Shown here one piece after another: positions 35,201 through 47,000 of a stretch of DNA of 64,000 nucleotides (its first letter is position 1; each line of letters opens with the position of its first letter). Position numbers and translations under genes: made by a program. The notes below the pieces were generated by a model, which searched no databases, had not been told where the DNA came from, and worked only from the letters and a program-made list of their open reading frames with translations. The stretch lies in contig VWND01000090.1 in assembly GCA_009599575.1 (NCBI GenBank), forward strand, positions 1 through 64,000. The letters run 5' to 3'. The stretch comes from Blumeriella jaapii. Taxonomy: Eukaryota; Ascomycota; Leotiomycetes; Helotiales; Drepanopezizaceae.

Positions 35201-38038
35201 GTGTCTTGTGGCCTCCCGATCCTTTATTATTAGATACGCACGAGCTTCGTACGCATAAACTTTGCTTCAGTCTGGTCTGAAGTCGGCCGTACGCGCTTTT
35301 ACAATAGCAGGGTCGTAGTACCGGAAATATTGCTTGAACCAGTTGTGCAGAATTTTATTTGAAGACTTGAATTGTCTCTTCGCAAACGGCGACATATTAT
35401 ACAAATACGCTGCTGCTTTTATCGTTTCGGGCCAAAGGAAGGTTGGAAGTTCCGCCCCAATTTTCATTTTTATCGAACGCTTAATTACTTCCCTTCCTAC
35501 TCGTTCGATCGAGCCGTTTGGCTGGTGCACGTAGGGTAGAGTCAATTCCAAATCGATACCCTCGCGCTCCGCCCATCTTTGGTACTCCGAAGTGGTGTTT
35601 TCTTGCCTTGGAATTACCGACGACTCGTTATCTTGTCGAATTTTGCAAATTGAAAAATTGTATTAGCGTTTCATCCATGCGTCGAACGTCTGGAGACGGT
35701 CCAGAACGACCTTTATACCTCTCGTCCTGGTGGCGGAGGCCCAAATCTTCCCATTGTACTCGTCTTTTATCAGAAACATCCACGTCGAGCCGTTGTAGGT
35801 TTCTTTACGACCTTTGGGATAGTCGTAAAAGTCCCAGCCGATGCGAAAGAAAAGCTTGGGAGATTTGTTTTCTGATGTTGCTTTCGAAATCACCTGCTTT
35901 AAATGCGTAACAGCATACTTCTCGCATTCTACTCTGGTTAAGCCTTTGATTTTTACTCCACGAATGTTTTCGACCAGCTTTTCGAGCGCGTCTTTGCCCA
36001 AATGGTCCGAACGAAAGTGTTATAAGCGCGCATCGTTATTCCGATCGTACGTAAACACGCTGCTTTTCTTAAACTTATAGCGCGTACGACGTTTCGGGGT
36101 TATATAAATCATAAGGCCGGGCGAATCACGTTTTAAAAAGTTCAAATTGTTACGTGGGAAGTGCGAACAAGAAAAGCAGTTGACCTTGATATATTTAAAC
36201 ATATAGAAATCGGCGATCGTTTGACACTAACGTCTCAAAATAAAGCTTTCAGAGCTTTCAGAACGAAAAGTATTGTCCGATCCTTGAAACCAGTAACCTT
36301 TTTTAGCCAAAAGATTAGCGGAAATAATATTGGTGGTAAAGTCTGGAACGAACGCCACGTTGTTAAGAACCATATCCCAAGGCTTTCCATTCTTTTTGCG
36401 AAAGGCCTTTTTTATCAAACGATTCTTTCTCCCGACGATTAAAAGACTTTGTGTGCCTGCATAAACGCTGTTAATAGGATTATTAACCTTTTTGTAGAAC
36501 CTTTCGATAAAAAGGTCCTTATCGTTCACCAAATAAGTTCCAGAGCAGTTGTTAAGAAGAATACTTTTGTCCAAAAGGTGACACTGACCAGGCTTCAAAG
36601 CCAAAACGTTGATTCCGAAGTGCTTTTTAATCGCATCAGGGCAAAAAAGACAGAAAGTTGCGGTAGAGGATTCTTTCTGGTCGTCCTTGGAAATTAACTT
36701 TGAAATCTGTTTTGGCTTAATTATTGGGATTTTAAGGATTTTATTAATTGCGACCATTTGAATACCCTTTTCATTCAGAGCTTTCAAAGCCTTTTTGTGA
36801 TTAAAAGACAGCTCTTTTCGCATTTTAGCGATCTTTTGCCTATCTAAGAGGTTGGGAAGAATCTTTTTTTTACGACGACCATTTATTGCGTACAAAAGCT
36901 TTCTACAATCGGTTGGGAAATAGAAATAGCGCTTTTTGGGAGTGTCGCATGGGCAGTCATACCCCTTTCCTCCTTTTTTTTTGCCTTTTCCTCTTTCTTT
37001 TCCACGATCTTTCGAAGTATCGTTGTTTTCAGAATCGAAAAGGGAAATGGCGAAAATTCCGATTTCGGCCTGAATTGTCGAATTCTCGGTTGTTTTTAAA
37101 AGAAAAAACTATAAAGCTCAGTTCGATTGGAATCTTTTTTATAGGAAGGCCGGCAAGTTCGTTTTCCAGATACTCAGCCTTTTTGCCGTTCGCCTATTAT
37201 GAATTGATATGTGCGGCGACTGCGTCGAGAAAATCGGTAGCAGCGTGGCGGCCATTCATATCAGAAATCTTGTACTCGACAGCTGCTCTGTAAGCGGTCT
37301 GCTATTCTTTCACCCATTCGGTGATATTCACCCTTCCGCTGTACGCTTTGCGGAGAGTGTTTCTGTAGTCAGATCTGACGGAGCTAACTACGGAAGAATG
37401 TGCAAAGGCAATATCTTTTTTTAGAATACGAACGAGGGCCTGGAGTGACCTCTGCTTTCCTTTATAGTATGGATCCTTAACCTTACGCACACTCCTATCT
37501 ATCAAAGAATTTCCTTGCAGGTCAGTATGAAAAGTGGCGTACGCTTTCTTATTATTAGTAGCGTTGATTTCCGATTAAGCAATTGCAGAGTTTATCAAAC
37601 TGGTTTTCACAGTTGAAAACTCAGTCGAGCAACTTCTGATAGGCAGTAACGTATTCCTGCCACTTTTTGAGCTCTTTTAAATGATTTTTGAAAAGGTGAT
37701 CGATCTTATTTTTTAAGTCGTCGAAAGTCAAATTAGCTAGTCGAGGCCTGTCGGAGGAGTTATTAATCGTAACGGCGGCCCTTTCTGCCTCGGTCATGCC
37801 GTTGTATTCGGCGCACTTTCGATCGTAGTCTGCTTAGCGCTTTCTGTTCCTCTGATCGATAAACTAGTAAAGAAACTGTTCTTATGGTCGTTTATCAATA
37901 AGAAAGCGAAGTAGAAGGTCAGGATCGGTGTAATCGAGGGAAAAAATCCCTGATCGGTGAAATTTGTACGCTCCCAACCAGGAGATCCACGATTTTGGGT
38001 CGTGAAGGAAAACCTCCTTTTTCGTGGGGGCCGACATG
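32290..38038 (-). pseudogene. Copia gag-pol polyprotein, degraded
   Basis: Gag starts at 38038 (MSAPTKKEVFLHDPKSWISW) and is interrupted by stops within ~60 codons. Further on: a Cys pair near 36960 (DCPCDTPKKR); a protease-like LNNCSGTYLVNDKDLF near 36540, whose first N probably replaces the catalytic Asp; the gag-pre-integrase block VAFVPDFTTNIISANLLAKK near 36330; and integrase core 36001-35270 (LPYVHQPNGSIERVGREV). Reverse transcriptase is at ~33700-32800 with the active site YVDD at 33293-33282 and YFLGVRI downstream. RNase H is at ~32700-32300 with SSTEAELFAY, KLRHVDI and ADGFTK. Stops in several frames show the copy is dead, but long readable blocks remain. Confidence 0.85.
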
Positions 38039-38305
38039 TTGTTTTCGTTGTGAAAGGTCGATTGATTGGGTTGAAAAGAGTAGAAAAATAAAAATAAGAT
38101 TTGTAGGTTAAAGAGATCGAAGAATTGGTGCTTCTCGCACTCTTAATGGCCTTTTATCGATTCGTGGCCTTTTGCCAAGTGAGGAAAACTCTGCAAAGTA
38201 TAACCTTCCACGAATATCTCTTGACAATTCGAATAGATTGACCGGTGAAAGCTCCCAACGAGTCTTCTAGCGTATGCATTGCAGAAAGAAGCTTATTGAT
38301 TGGCT

Positions 38306-38319
38306 CCGGGGCTTATAAC
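38306..38319 (-). other. Probable primer-binding site of the Copia element
   Basis: Directly after the 5' LTR the minus strand reads GTTATAAGCCCCGG. Copia elements commonly prime with an internal fragment of initiator tRNA-Met, giving GTTATGAGCCC-like sites; here one G-to-A change (TGA to TAA, a RIP-type change) would explain the difference. Confidence 0.5.
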
Positions 38320-38621
38320 TGTCGTGCATAGCAAAATAGTCGGTAGGAACCCTCACCGGAGGCTGGGACGGATAAATTGTATGCAGTAAGATGTTTCTTA
38401 TATTGTTCTAAGTCTGACTGGCGAGCTTTCCGCAGAAGACGGAAGGTTCGGGCTCGCTTAGTCAGTCGCTCGGAAAAACTAGTCTCCGAGAAGGCTCGTT
38501 ATCACGTGACTACGAGCCTTTCCGAGCTCCAGGAACATCTAACTACTGAAAGCGTACAGGAAGAATGAATCTGGAACAAAAGAAATGAAAGGAAATAAAG
38601 GAATGTAAATATAGCGCAACA
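38320..38621 (-). repeat. Level-4 5' LTR
   Basis: Gap-free partner of 30439-30740. This copy reads AGCAAAATAG where the other has AGCCGAATAG, and keeps G at several places where the other has A. Confidence 0.95.
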
Positions 38622-38626
38622 CTACG

Positions 38627-39427
38627 CTTTCGGTCTGATCGAATATATAATTTTTGCGAAATCGATCGCCAGCGAAATAATCGTAATAAAGTTCGAAATT
38701 GTCGAAACTTTAGTTTTTTAATAGCGTGTTTTATAATTTTTATTATTATTTAGCTTAAACTCAAAGTTCGAAACGCGTTTTATGCGAGCTAATCGAAAAT
38801 CAGCAAATAAATGGAAATTATAGCGTTTAAAAAGCGCGCTAAAGTCTTGGCCGTTATAGAAAGATTCAAAAAGAGTTCGCGAAAAGCGTAGAGATTAACC
38901 TGCAGCGTTTGTTAATTGAAATAAAACGTTGCGAAAAGAAAAAAAAGCAGCAAATTCGCGATTGGCAAAAGCACGTTCGATAAATTTTATCAAACGCTTT
39001 AATTAAAAGATTTGTCGCAGTCGTATAATTTTTAAAAATTGTCGCTTACGCTTTTGCGCTTTTTTCAGTTGATTTTGCAAAAGTTTTAATTAAACGCTTT
39101 TAGCGTTAAGCTGTGAGAAAATAGCAGGCGAAATAATTAGCGTTCTGCTTTTTTTTTTGTTTTTTTTTTTTCGGAGAAAGGATTGTTTTTCAGAAGAAAA
39201 AGCTTCTGAAGGAGGCTGCTTTTTCGCTAATTAAGAAAAAGATTGTGGTGTAATAGCAAAAGCTAAAAAGTTCTGCTGAAGGAAAATCGTTAAACAAAAG
39301 CTATTTTTCGCGAAATACGAAAATAAACCTTTTTACGACCGGTCGATTATTTTGGTGTGACCCGTAAGAAATTCGAAAAAAGAAATAGTTTACGCCGTCG
39401 CCAGCGTAAAAAAAGAATTATTAATAA
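38627..39427 (-). pseudogene. Level-3 5' internal region (leader/gag start)
   Basis: The part of the level-3 element between its 5' LTR and the Copia insertion. No recognisable domain survives; a primer site could not be recognised next to the LTR, where the sequence is TTATTAATAATTC. Confidence 0.5.
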
Positions 39428-39693
39428 TATAACGATCTAATCAGTCGAAAAGCTGAAAAATTAATCAATTGGTCGCCGAGTTTATATGATATAAGAAAAC
39501 GAGCTTTTGATTCTGTAACAAAAATATTCATTTAAAATCAACAATTGCAAAAGGCAGAAATTACTAAAGGAAGAAAGCCTTATATATATAATAGTCTCTA
39601 CAGTTGATAGGAGACCCACCAGGAGACCAGGGAGCTTGCAATTATACGTAGTTGCTGGGGTGACACGAGGGGCCAAAAGAGTGAGTCGTCACA
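39428..39693 (-). repeat. Level-3 5' LTR
   Basis: 266 bp, paired with 25111-25376. The left end TATAACGA differs from TGTGACGA only by G-to-A changes. Confidence 0.93.
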
Positions 39694-39698
39694 CGAAA

Positions 39699-42600
39699 TG
39701 GTTCATGCCCCGATTTTAGGCGTGTTTTTATTGCGAAAAATATTTTAAAATTTCTTAAATAAGCTAATTTTAGCTTACGATGCAACGTAAACAATTGTTC
39801 GTTATTTTTTTTTAAATCTTTTTTTAAATTTGGCCGGCGGAAAAGATTATCCGCCGGATTAGAAACTTTTATTTTATATTCGATTGCGAAATCGTATTTA
39901 ACTAGCTCGTCGGCCTATTTCGTTTAGCGTCCGTTTAAACGTTTTTTCGTAAGAAAGTATTTTAGATTGTAGTAATTTGTACGTATAATAATAACGTCGG
40001 AAGCGCTACGTAAATATTGGTTCTATTATTTAAAAGCGTAAATTATAGCTATTAGTTTAGCGTCGTGGATTTCGTATTTTTGTTTTATAAAAAAAAGCTT
40101 TTTCGAATAATACGCGATAGGGTGTTAACGTGCCTTCGTATTTTCGCCGAACAATTAGGATAATATTCCGCTTATAGCGAATTTCGAAGCGTTTGTTTCG
40201 ATTTGAATTTTTAATCGAAGGTCGAAATAGCGTAGAATCGGTATTTAGCAAAACTTTTTTTTTAAAAGTAAAAAAGCGAGCTTCGCTTCGAATAAAAAAC
40301 GAAAAGGGTCCGATATCTTTTTTCGTTGCATTTTTTTCAAAAGATTTGTAATAGGTCGGCAAAGCTTAGCGTAATTCTTAATAAAACGTTTGTAAAAGTT
40401 AATAAAACCTAAAAATATTTAAATATTTCGCTACGTAGTAAAAAAAGGTTATTTCCGAATACTGTTTATTTTTTTTGGATTTATTTTAATTTTCGTAGAA
40501 ATAACGACGAAATCTAGGAATTTAATCGTATTCGTATCGAAAGCATATTTTTTCAGATTTCCGTAAAGTTTGTTAATACGAAGTTTTTCGAAAAATTTTT
40601 TTACCGCGTTTGTATAATCGTCGGAGTTTTCGGAAAATATTAAAATATCGTCGAGATAAATTATATACGTAATATTTATTAAACCGATTAAAGCTTGATT
40701 AATATACGTTTAAAAGATTGCTAATGCGTTCGAAAGGCCGAAAAGTAATACGCAATATTCGAAATGTCCGTAACGAATGCGAAACGCAGTTTTCCATTTA
40801 TTTTTTTTTTTATTCGAAAGCGGTGATACGCCTAAGTAAGATTTAGCTTAATAAATATTTTAATTTTTTTTAAACGATTTAAAATTTCGCTGATAAAAAA
40901 TAGAAAAGTTCGATTTTTAACCGTAATTGCGTTTAGACTTTTATAATCGACGCATAATCGTAAACTTCCGTTTTTTTTCGGTATAAATATTACCGGTGCG
41001 CCGGCAAAATTAATAAATTTTTTTATCCAGCTTTTTTTTAAGCTAAAATCGAGATATTCGCGTAATTCGATAAGTTCAGATTCCGACAAAAAGTAAATTG
41101 GTTTTTAAAAAGGGTTTTTTTTTTCCGCGAAATTTATTCGATGCTTTATAAAATGGTAAAAAGCTAAAATAACCGCGGCGATATCGTCGAATACGTCGGC
41201 GTAGTCGTCGTATTTAAAAGATAATTAATATTGTTTTTCAATAGCTTTTTTTAAAATAATACAAAACGCTTGCTTTTTTTTGGATTCTTTTTTAAAACGT
41301 TTAATTATAACAAAATTAAATTATAAGCGTTCGATTAAATATCGCTACGATTTAGCTCGAAAGCTTATAGCGGAGTCGATATTTCGCAATTAAAAAAACC
41401 CTAGGATAAATAAAATTTTTAAGATATTTATATCGTAAGCTACGAAATCGCTTTGTATTTTTTTAATTGTTTTATAATTATTAATAGCGCGAATAAATTG
41501 CGTATGCGTGTCGTAAATAATTTTTTTTTTTTTTTTAACCGTGGATAAATTAATACGTTTTTAAATTGGTTTTTATTTATATTTAATTAATAACTTTTGC
41601 GTTACGCAGTTTTTTTTCGCGCCGCAATCGATAAAAGCTCGTTTCGTACGAGTTTCGCTTTTGGCTTTTTTAATTTCGATTGAAATTATTATTTTTTGCT
41701 TTTTTTTTTCGTTCGATTTTGTTAGCAGCGACGAAATTAAAATCGAGCGAAAGCTTTTCCCGAATTTTTAGATTTATTAGCTTCGGAGCAATTTAAGGTT
41801 ATATATCTTTTTTTATTGCATTTATAATATTCGACTTTTGGATAATTGGCCATGCGGTGTTTTTCTTTTTGGCAGCGACTGCATTTCGAAAAGTAAAAGG
41901 AGTCGTTAAAAGTTTTAGAATTTTAAAGGATTTTATTAAAATTGTCGTTTTTTCGCTTTCGTTTTTTTTTTATAACGTATTTTCGAATCGAGAACGGTAT
42001 GTATTTATTTTAGCTTTTAAGCTTTGATCGTAAATATAAGTTTTTTTTTTTTTTTTTTTTTTGCGTTCGTTTCGTCGTTTATTATTTTTCGTTTCGTCGC
42101 TAATAATTTTATTAGCATTTTCGATACGACGAGCGATTAATATTAATTTTTCGTACGAGCTTATAGCTGCAGTATTGTTTTATTTAATAATTTCTTTTCG
42201 AAAAATAAATCGGAGTTTGCGAAAAGCATTTTTTTTTTAGTCGCATCGTTTGTTATTTGCAATTACTATTCGAGGTTATTTAAATAAGCAACGAAATCGT
42301 TAATTAATTTATGTTTTTTTTGCTTTGCTTTATCGTATAAATTCGAAGCCGCGATTTTTCGATTTTCCGCATTTATTAAAAAGTTTAATATTTATTTTTT
42401 GAAATCGTTTTATATAATTCGAATATTCGTAGAACGTCGTTCGTATCCGGTCCATTTTTTTTTTATTTTATCGTCGAAAGCTAAAACATAAGCGTTAATT
42501 TTCTTTTAATCGGTACAAAATGTTACTTTTTTATTTTGGCGGAAGCTTCGCTTTGCACGCCGAATAAAAAATTAAGCTTTTTTAGTATTTTTCCTTCGAT

Positions 42601-43400
42601 ATATTGGAAAGTTTCTTATTTTTAATGCTTTTCGGCTCGAATTGTAAAAGTAGGTAAGAAAACCAGACTGATACGGCCATATGTCGGTGGGTAAAATAGT
42701 CTAGGGAATCCCTGGAAAAAACTGAAGAAAGGAAAAGAAGGATGAGTGAAGGTATGAATTGGACTGCGTGCCTGTGGTACTATTTAAAGGGGTGCTTTGC
42801 TTTTATACCTGTTGAAGATAGTCAATGGCAGGGGGTTTCGGAGGGGTTCATGCCTCGACCATAGCTAAAACTACCAACTCCCATTAATACAAGGTATCAC
42901 CGTTTTACAGAATTTGCTATGTTTTTTTACAAGAGGTATAATATGCTTAGAAGAGATGCTAGGTCGTTTCCAATAAGTATTGTTATTATAGTGCTTCGAG
43001 GATATTTTATAATAATCGCCGGCTTGGGTTATTTTCTGTTTTTTTTTAGTTGGGGCGGTGTTAGGAAATATAAAATTTTTTTTTTCGATATTTTCGAAAG
43101 CGTCGAGTTTTCGTTGAAATTGTTTAACCTTTTTTCGAAGTTCGTTTCGGCGTTTTTTGGTTTCTTCGAATTTTTTGATTATTTCGTAGACTTTTTTTTT
43201 AATTTTTTTCTGTTTTATTTTAGCTCGTATTTTTTTTACTTTTTTACGTTTATCGTTTTTTTTTTGTTCGGCGCGGATTCGTTTATTAATTAAATAAATC
43301 AGAGTTTCGGTGGAAAGTTTTTTCGAATCGCTTTAAACGTGGCCTTTTTTAATGATTTTTTCGATAAAAAAAATTAAAGAATCGTCGCGCTTTAATAGTA
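39699..43400 (-). pseudogene. Level-2 gag and 5' pol remnant
   Basis: Read right to left. 43290-42900 is Lys/Asn/Ser-rich gag-like sequence on the minus strand; its complement gives a long Phe-rich frame that is an artefact. Around 41880-41790 the minus strand reads KCSRCQKEKHRMANYP and then YYKCNKKRYITLNC, a degenerate CCHC-type knuckle. Reverse transcriptase is clear at 41089-40832 (LIELREYLDFSLKKSWIKKF, then VIFIPKKNGSLRLCVDYKSL). 40362-40057 reads like the later RT/RNase H segment. Stops are frequent throughout. Confidence 0.75.
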
Positions 43401-43625
43401 GAATGTTTTCGGCCTTTGGTAAAACTGATGACGTTAGAAGAAACGATAGTACGGGGTTTTTTTAAGCAGCCGAAGATGCTGAGTTTTTTTAAATAGCTAA
43501 AAATGCTTATTCTTTGCGAATGCAAAAAGCTATAATATCGATAATAACGATATAAATGTAGTAGTATAATAAAAAGTTGTTTTAATAATATCGAACTGCC
43601 GTTCCGGTAAGTAAAAAAATTAAAA

Positions 43626-44038
43626 TGTAAAAATTAAAAAGCAGGGAAATATTAATTCAAATAATAAAATTTAAATAAGATTGGGTTAATAGTCAAACTG
43701 ATTTTTACCTTTTATATTTTTAATAGAAGGCGTGTATAAATACAAAAGGAGGGGTGGAGCCTTCGAAAAAAGTATTTCCCAGGAAACCAGGCGAATTTTA
43801 TTTAGTATGCTTTTCCAGCCTTTATCCCGACCTTTTTTTATTTTTTTTAATATAATTTTAATAACTGGTTTTTTAACAATCATTCCTATAAAGTGTTTTA
43901 TTTAAATGTTATTTCTAGCTCTTATAGTATTATCCGGCCCCCACGGCCTATCCGCAGAAAGTGTTATTCGAGGGTTGGTAGGAGGCAGAGGGTCTTGGCG
44001 GATCATCTGATTTATACACGTGATGTTGGTTCCTGATA
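43626..44038 (-). repeat. Level-2 5' LTR
   Basis: Partner of 21833-22235. Starts TGTAAAAATT and ends TTCCTGATA, followed directly by the tatgc duplication. Confidence 0.9.
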
Positions 44039-44043
44039 TATGC

Positions 44044-47000
44044 TTAAAATTATAAATAAATTTTAAATAAAAGTGATTGATTTACATCAGAATCTATTAT
44101 TACTATTATCAGACTTAATAATATTTATTATATTATTTTATTAAAGTCAGAAAAACATTTGCATAAGCTTTTTTTAATACGCAGATAGCCGAAATGCTTT
44201 AGTTAAAAACGAACTTTTTTTTAATTAAAATTTTAATTTTGGAGCGCTAAAAATGGAAAATGATCTGATGTACCGAATAAAAGATAACGAGGATTTATTT
44301 TTTTTAAAAGGCATTTATTTGAACGTTTTTATAGCTATCCGAATAAAAAAAAAACAGAAAATGGCTGCATTTTTAAAAAATATAAATGCTATTGAATAAG
44401 TTTCCGTTTCCAAAAAGACTAATAATACCCTTATTGCTTCCGTGGCTTTTGCTGCGAAAAAGCTTCGAAAATTACGAGATATTATGGGTCGAGCAAAAAA
44501 AGGTTTTATTAATTATAAAAATCTGGCAATCAAATTTAAAGTTATAATCAACCTTTTTGAATTATTTCAATTATTATTAGAAGTTTTTAAAACAATTCCG
44601 AAAGCTTAGCATTAAACGAAATAAACCGAAAAACTAAGAAAAATATTAATATTATTCTAACTATTATTATTATATCAGCTATATTATTTGCAATACGATC
44701 AATTGCAATTGAATCTTTTATCCAAGCCATGTTTAATCAAATGAGCTTAGAATTAAAAGTAATAGCCTCCAGAATTTATTTAAACGATAAAGCTTGGAAG
44801 GTCCAAGCTACTATTCGTATTAAAAAAAAAACAAATGGAATAATCGACGTTAGTTTGCCTAAAAGCATAGCCTTTATTAATTAAGATTTAAATATTATTT
44901 TAATTTCGGTAAGTCTGATAAAAAAGTTGAAATTAAAGCCTATTATTCTAAAGTCCCAAAGTATTAAGGATGTTACTTATAAAATTGCAAACGGAAAGGT
45001 TTATAATTTGTTAAAATATATTATTTTGTATATAGGTGTGAAAAGCATTTGGCGGTATATGAATGCTTTTATTCGGGAATTATTAGAGCTTAAAAACAAT
45101 GCTTTGCAGCTTTTTTTAGGATTGCTATGGCTTTATATAATAAATGTTTATTTTGATATTATTAAAAGCAGAATTTTAATTGGTGGCAATATAAAAAAAG
45201 AAAAAGAATTATATTGCAAAAACCAATTTTCCAAATGCTTATTACGGAAATTAATTTGGTTTTTTATTTCAATTTTAAATCGAAGAAATCTTTCGAAAAT
45301 CTTATAATTAAATTCGGTTTTTTATTAAATTCGAAAAAGACCGATGATAATAATATTAATATAATTAATAACGAAGATTTTATATTAAATGATTCGGATA
45401 ATGTTTATTTTTCGGAAAACTAAGATTTGGGCATCGCTTTAAAAATGGCGGAAAACTAATTAATAATAAAAGAGAAAAGCTAGCTTTATTTTTTTTTTTT
45501 TGGAAAACACTTTTAGTTTTTAATTCGCAGAGCTTAAGTTATTTGTATTTATATTCAAATACTTTTTGCTGGAATGCATATCAAAACCCTATTTATTAAT
45601 TTTTATTATGATTATACAACTTACAAAACGTATTGCATTAAAAGGATTATTAATAGCATTATTTTTAATGCAATTAAATTGCAAAATTTACTAAAATCTT
45701 ATTTGAAACGGAAAAGGCTATTTTTTTTCCGATAATAAAAAAAATGGTACGATTATTATTAAAAAAAGTTTCCGACGATATTTTTAACAAATAAACAATT
45801 TTTTGTAAACTGACGTTTGGGAATAGAATTTTCGCAAACAGATTGAAAAACGTATAAAAACTGATATATATATATCGAAAAGTCAATAGCACCGGCTTTA
45901 ATAAGTTTTCGTATACAAATTTGTATATATATCGATATAGAATTTTTGCAAACGCATTACTAATAGCCGATAATGCATTTCGAAAATATATTTTTATTAA
46001 ATTGGCTTGGCTAAACAAAACGTTAAATAAAAAAATTCGTTATAGCATTTTCGAATTTATTTATATGGCTAACGGCAGGTTATTTGATTAAAATAGTTAT
46101 TTTTATTTTATAAACAAATCTGTTGAATCCCGACCTGGAAAAAAAAAATATCGAATTATATTCGATTATTTTAAAATCAAAAAGAAAACACTTAATTGCA
46201 TATTAATCGAATTTAATAATTATGCAGCGTATTTTAGCAATTCGTTTTATAAGATTTTTAGTTAATTTAATTTAAAACACGGTTATTAAAATGTTTAAAT
46301 CCATTTAAAAAACAGATATATATACGCTTTTTTAGCTCCAGGTTATTTATAAATGCAGCTTATTAGAATGCTTTAAAAAAAAGCTTCCAGCGCTTTTTTT
46401 TATATCGAATTAATAAAAATTGTATTCGGAAATATACCGAAATCTTAACGGGTAATTAATAAAAAATACGATAATTCGGAACAGTTATTATTTTTTTTTT
46501 ATTTTATAAGAAAGGACTTTGAATTGCAGAAATTAAGCTTTTATATAAATGATATTTTTAATGAAAATGCTAATTTTGAAAAAGCTTTTGTATTTTTGGG
46601 AAACCATTTGTTATTTCGTTTGTTATAAAATTAATTCAAACTTTTTTTTTAAAAAATGTATTTTATTTAACAGTAAGATTATAGTTTTAAAAGTTTGTTA
46701 TAAAGTCGGAAAATTATATATTAAAACTGAAAAATCGGAAATATTGAAAATTTGACTAGTATTTATTAATATAACAGAAATACGAAGATTTTTGGATGCA
46801 ATTTAAATTATCAGGAATTGAATAAAAAACTTCGCTGAAATTGTCAAATTATTAAATCGTTTTACTAAAAACGTATTTTGAAAATAAGAAGCTTCTGAAA
46901 TAGTTTTTTTTTTTTTACTAAAAGATTATTGCAGTCGAATGGTAGAAAAAGCCGGTTATATATTATTAGTGCCGGTTTTAATATATACGAACGCATTTGC

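Larger units (their letters stand above)
30439..38621 (-). mobile_element. Level-4 (innermost) Copia LTR retrotransposon
   Basis: The two 302-bp LTRs (30439-30740 and 38320-38621) start TGTCGTGC and end GCGCAACA. The target-site duplication is ctacg (30434-30438 and 38622-38626). The LTRs differ at about 13 sites, nearly all transitions. The minus strand reads LTR, primer site, gag, protease, integrase, reverse transcriptase, RNase H, which is the Copia order. It is 8.2 kb, longer than a typical ~5 kb Copia element, partly because of an extra antisense gene between RNase H and the 3' LTR. Clearly the least AT-biased element of the nest. Confidence 0.95.
25111..39693 (-). mobile_element. Level-3 Gypsy-like LTR retrotransposon
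   Basis: Two 266-bp LTRs (25111-25376 and 39428-39693) are flanked by cgaaa at 25106-25110 and 39694-39698. The termini TGTGACGA...TCGTCACA are perfect inverted repeats in the left copy; in the right copy the left end reads TATAACGA, as G-to-A RIP would give. The minus strand just inside the left LTR reads GGACGGAGGGATAG, a good polypurine tract, giving minus orientation. Reverse transcriptase (28222-28479) and the integrase zinc-binding region (26716-27099) agree. Without the Copia insert it is about 6.4 kb. Confidence 0.93.
21833..44038 (-). mobile_element. Level-2 Gypsy-like LTR retrotransposon
   Basis: Bounded by LTRs of 403 bp (21833-22235) and 413 bp (43626-44038), each starting TGTAA and ending TGATA. 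The target-site duplication is tatgc (21828-21832 and 44039-44043). Minus orientation follows from the reverse transcriptase (40832-41089) and integrase (23751-23978) fragments and from an A-rich tract just inside the left LTR where the polypurine tract should be. Minus the level-3 insert it is about 7.6 kb. It is inserted in the level-1 gag region. Confidence 0.9.

Noticed and set aside
42919..43293. 125-codon Phe-rich frame on the plus strand
   Set aside because: It is the complement of Lys/Asn-rich gag-like sequence of the minus-strand level-2 element; poly-T composition explains its openness.
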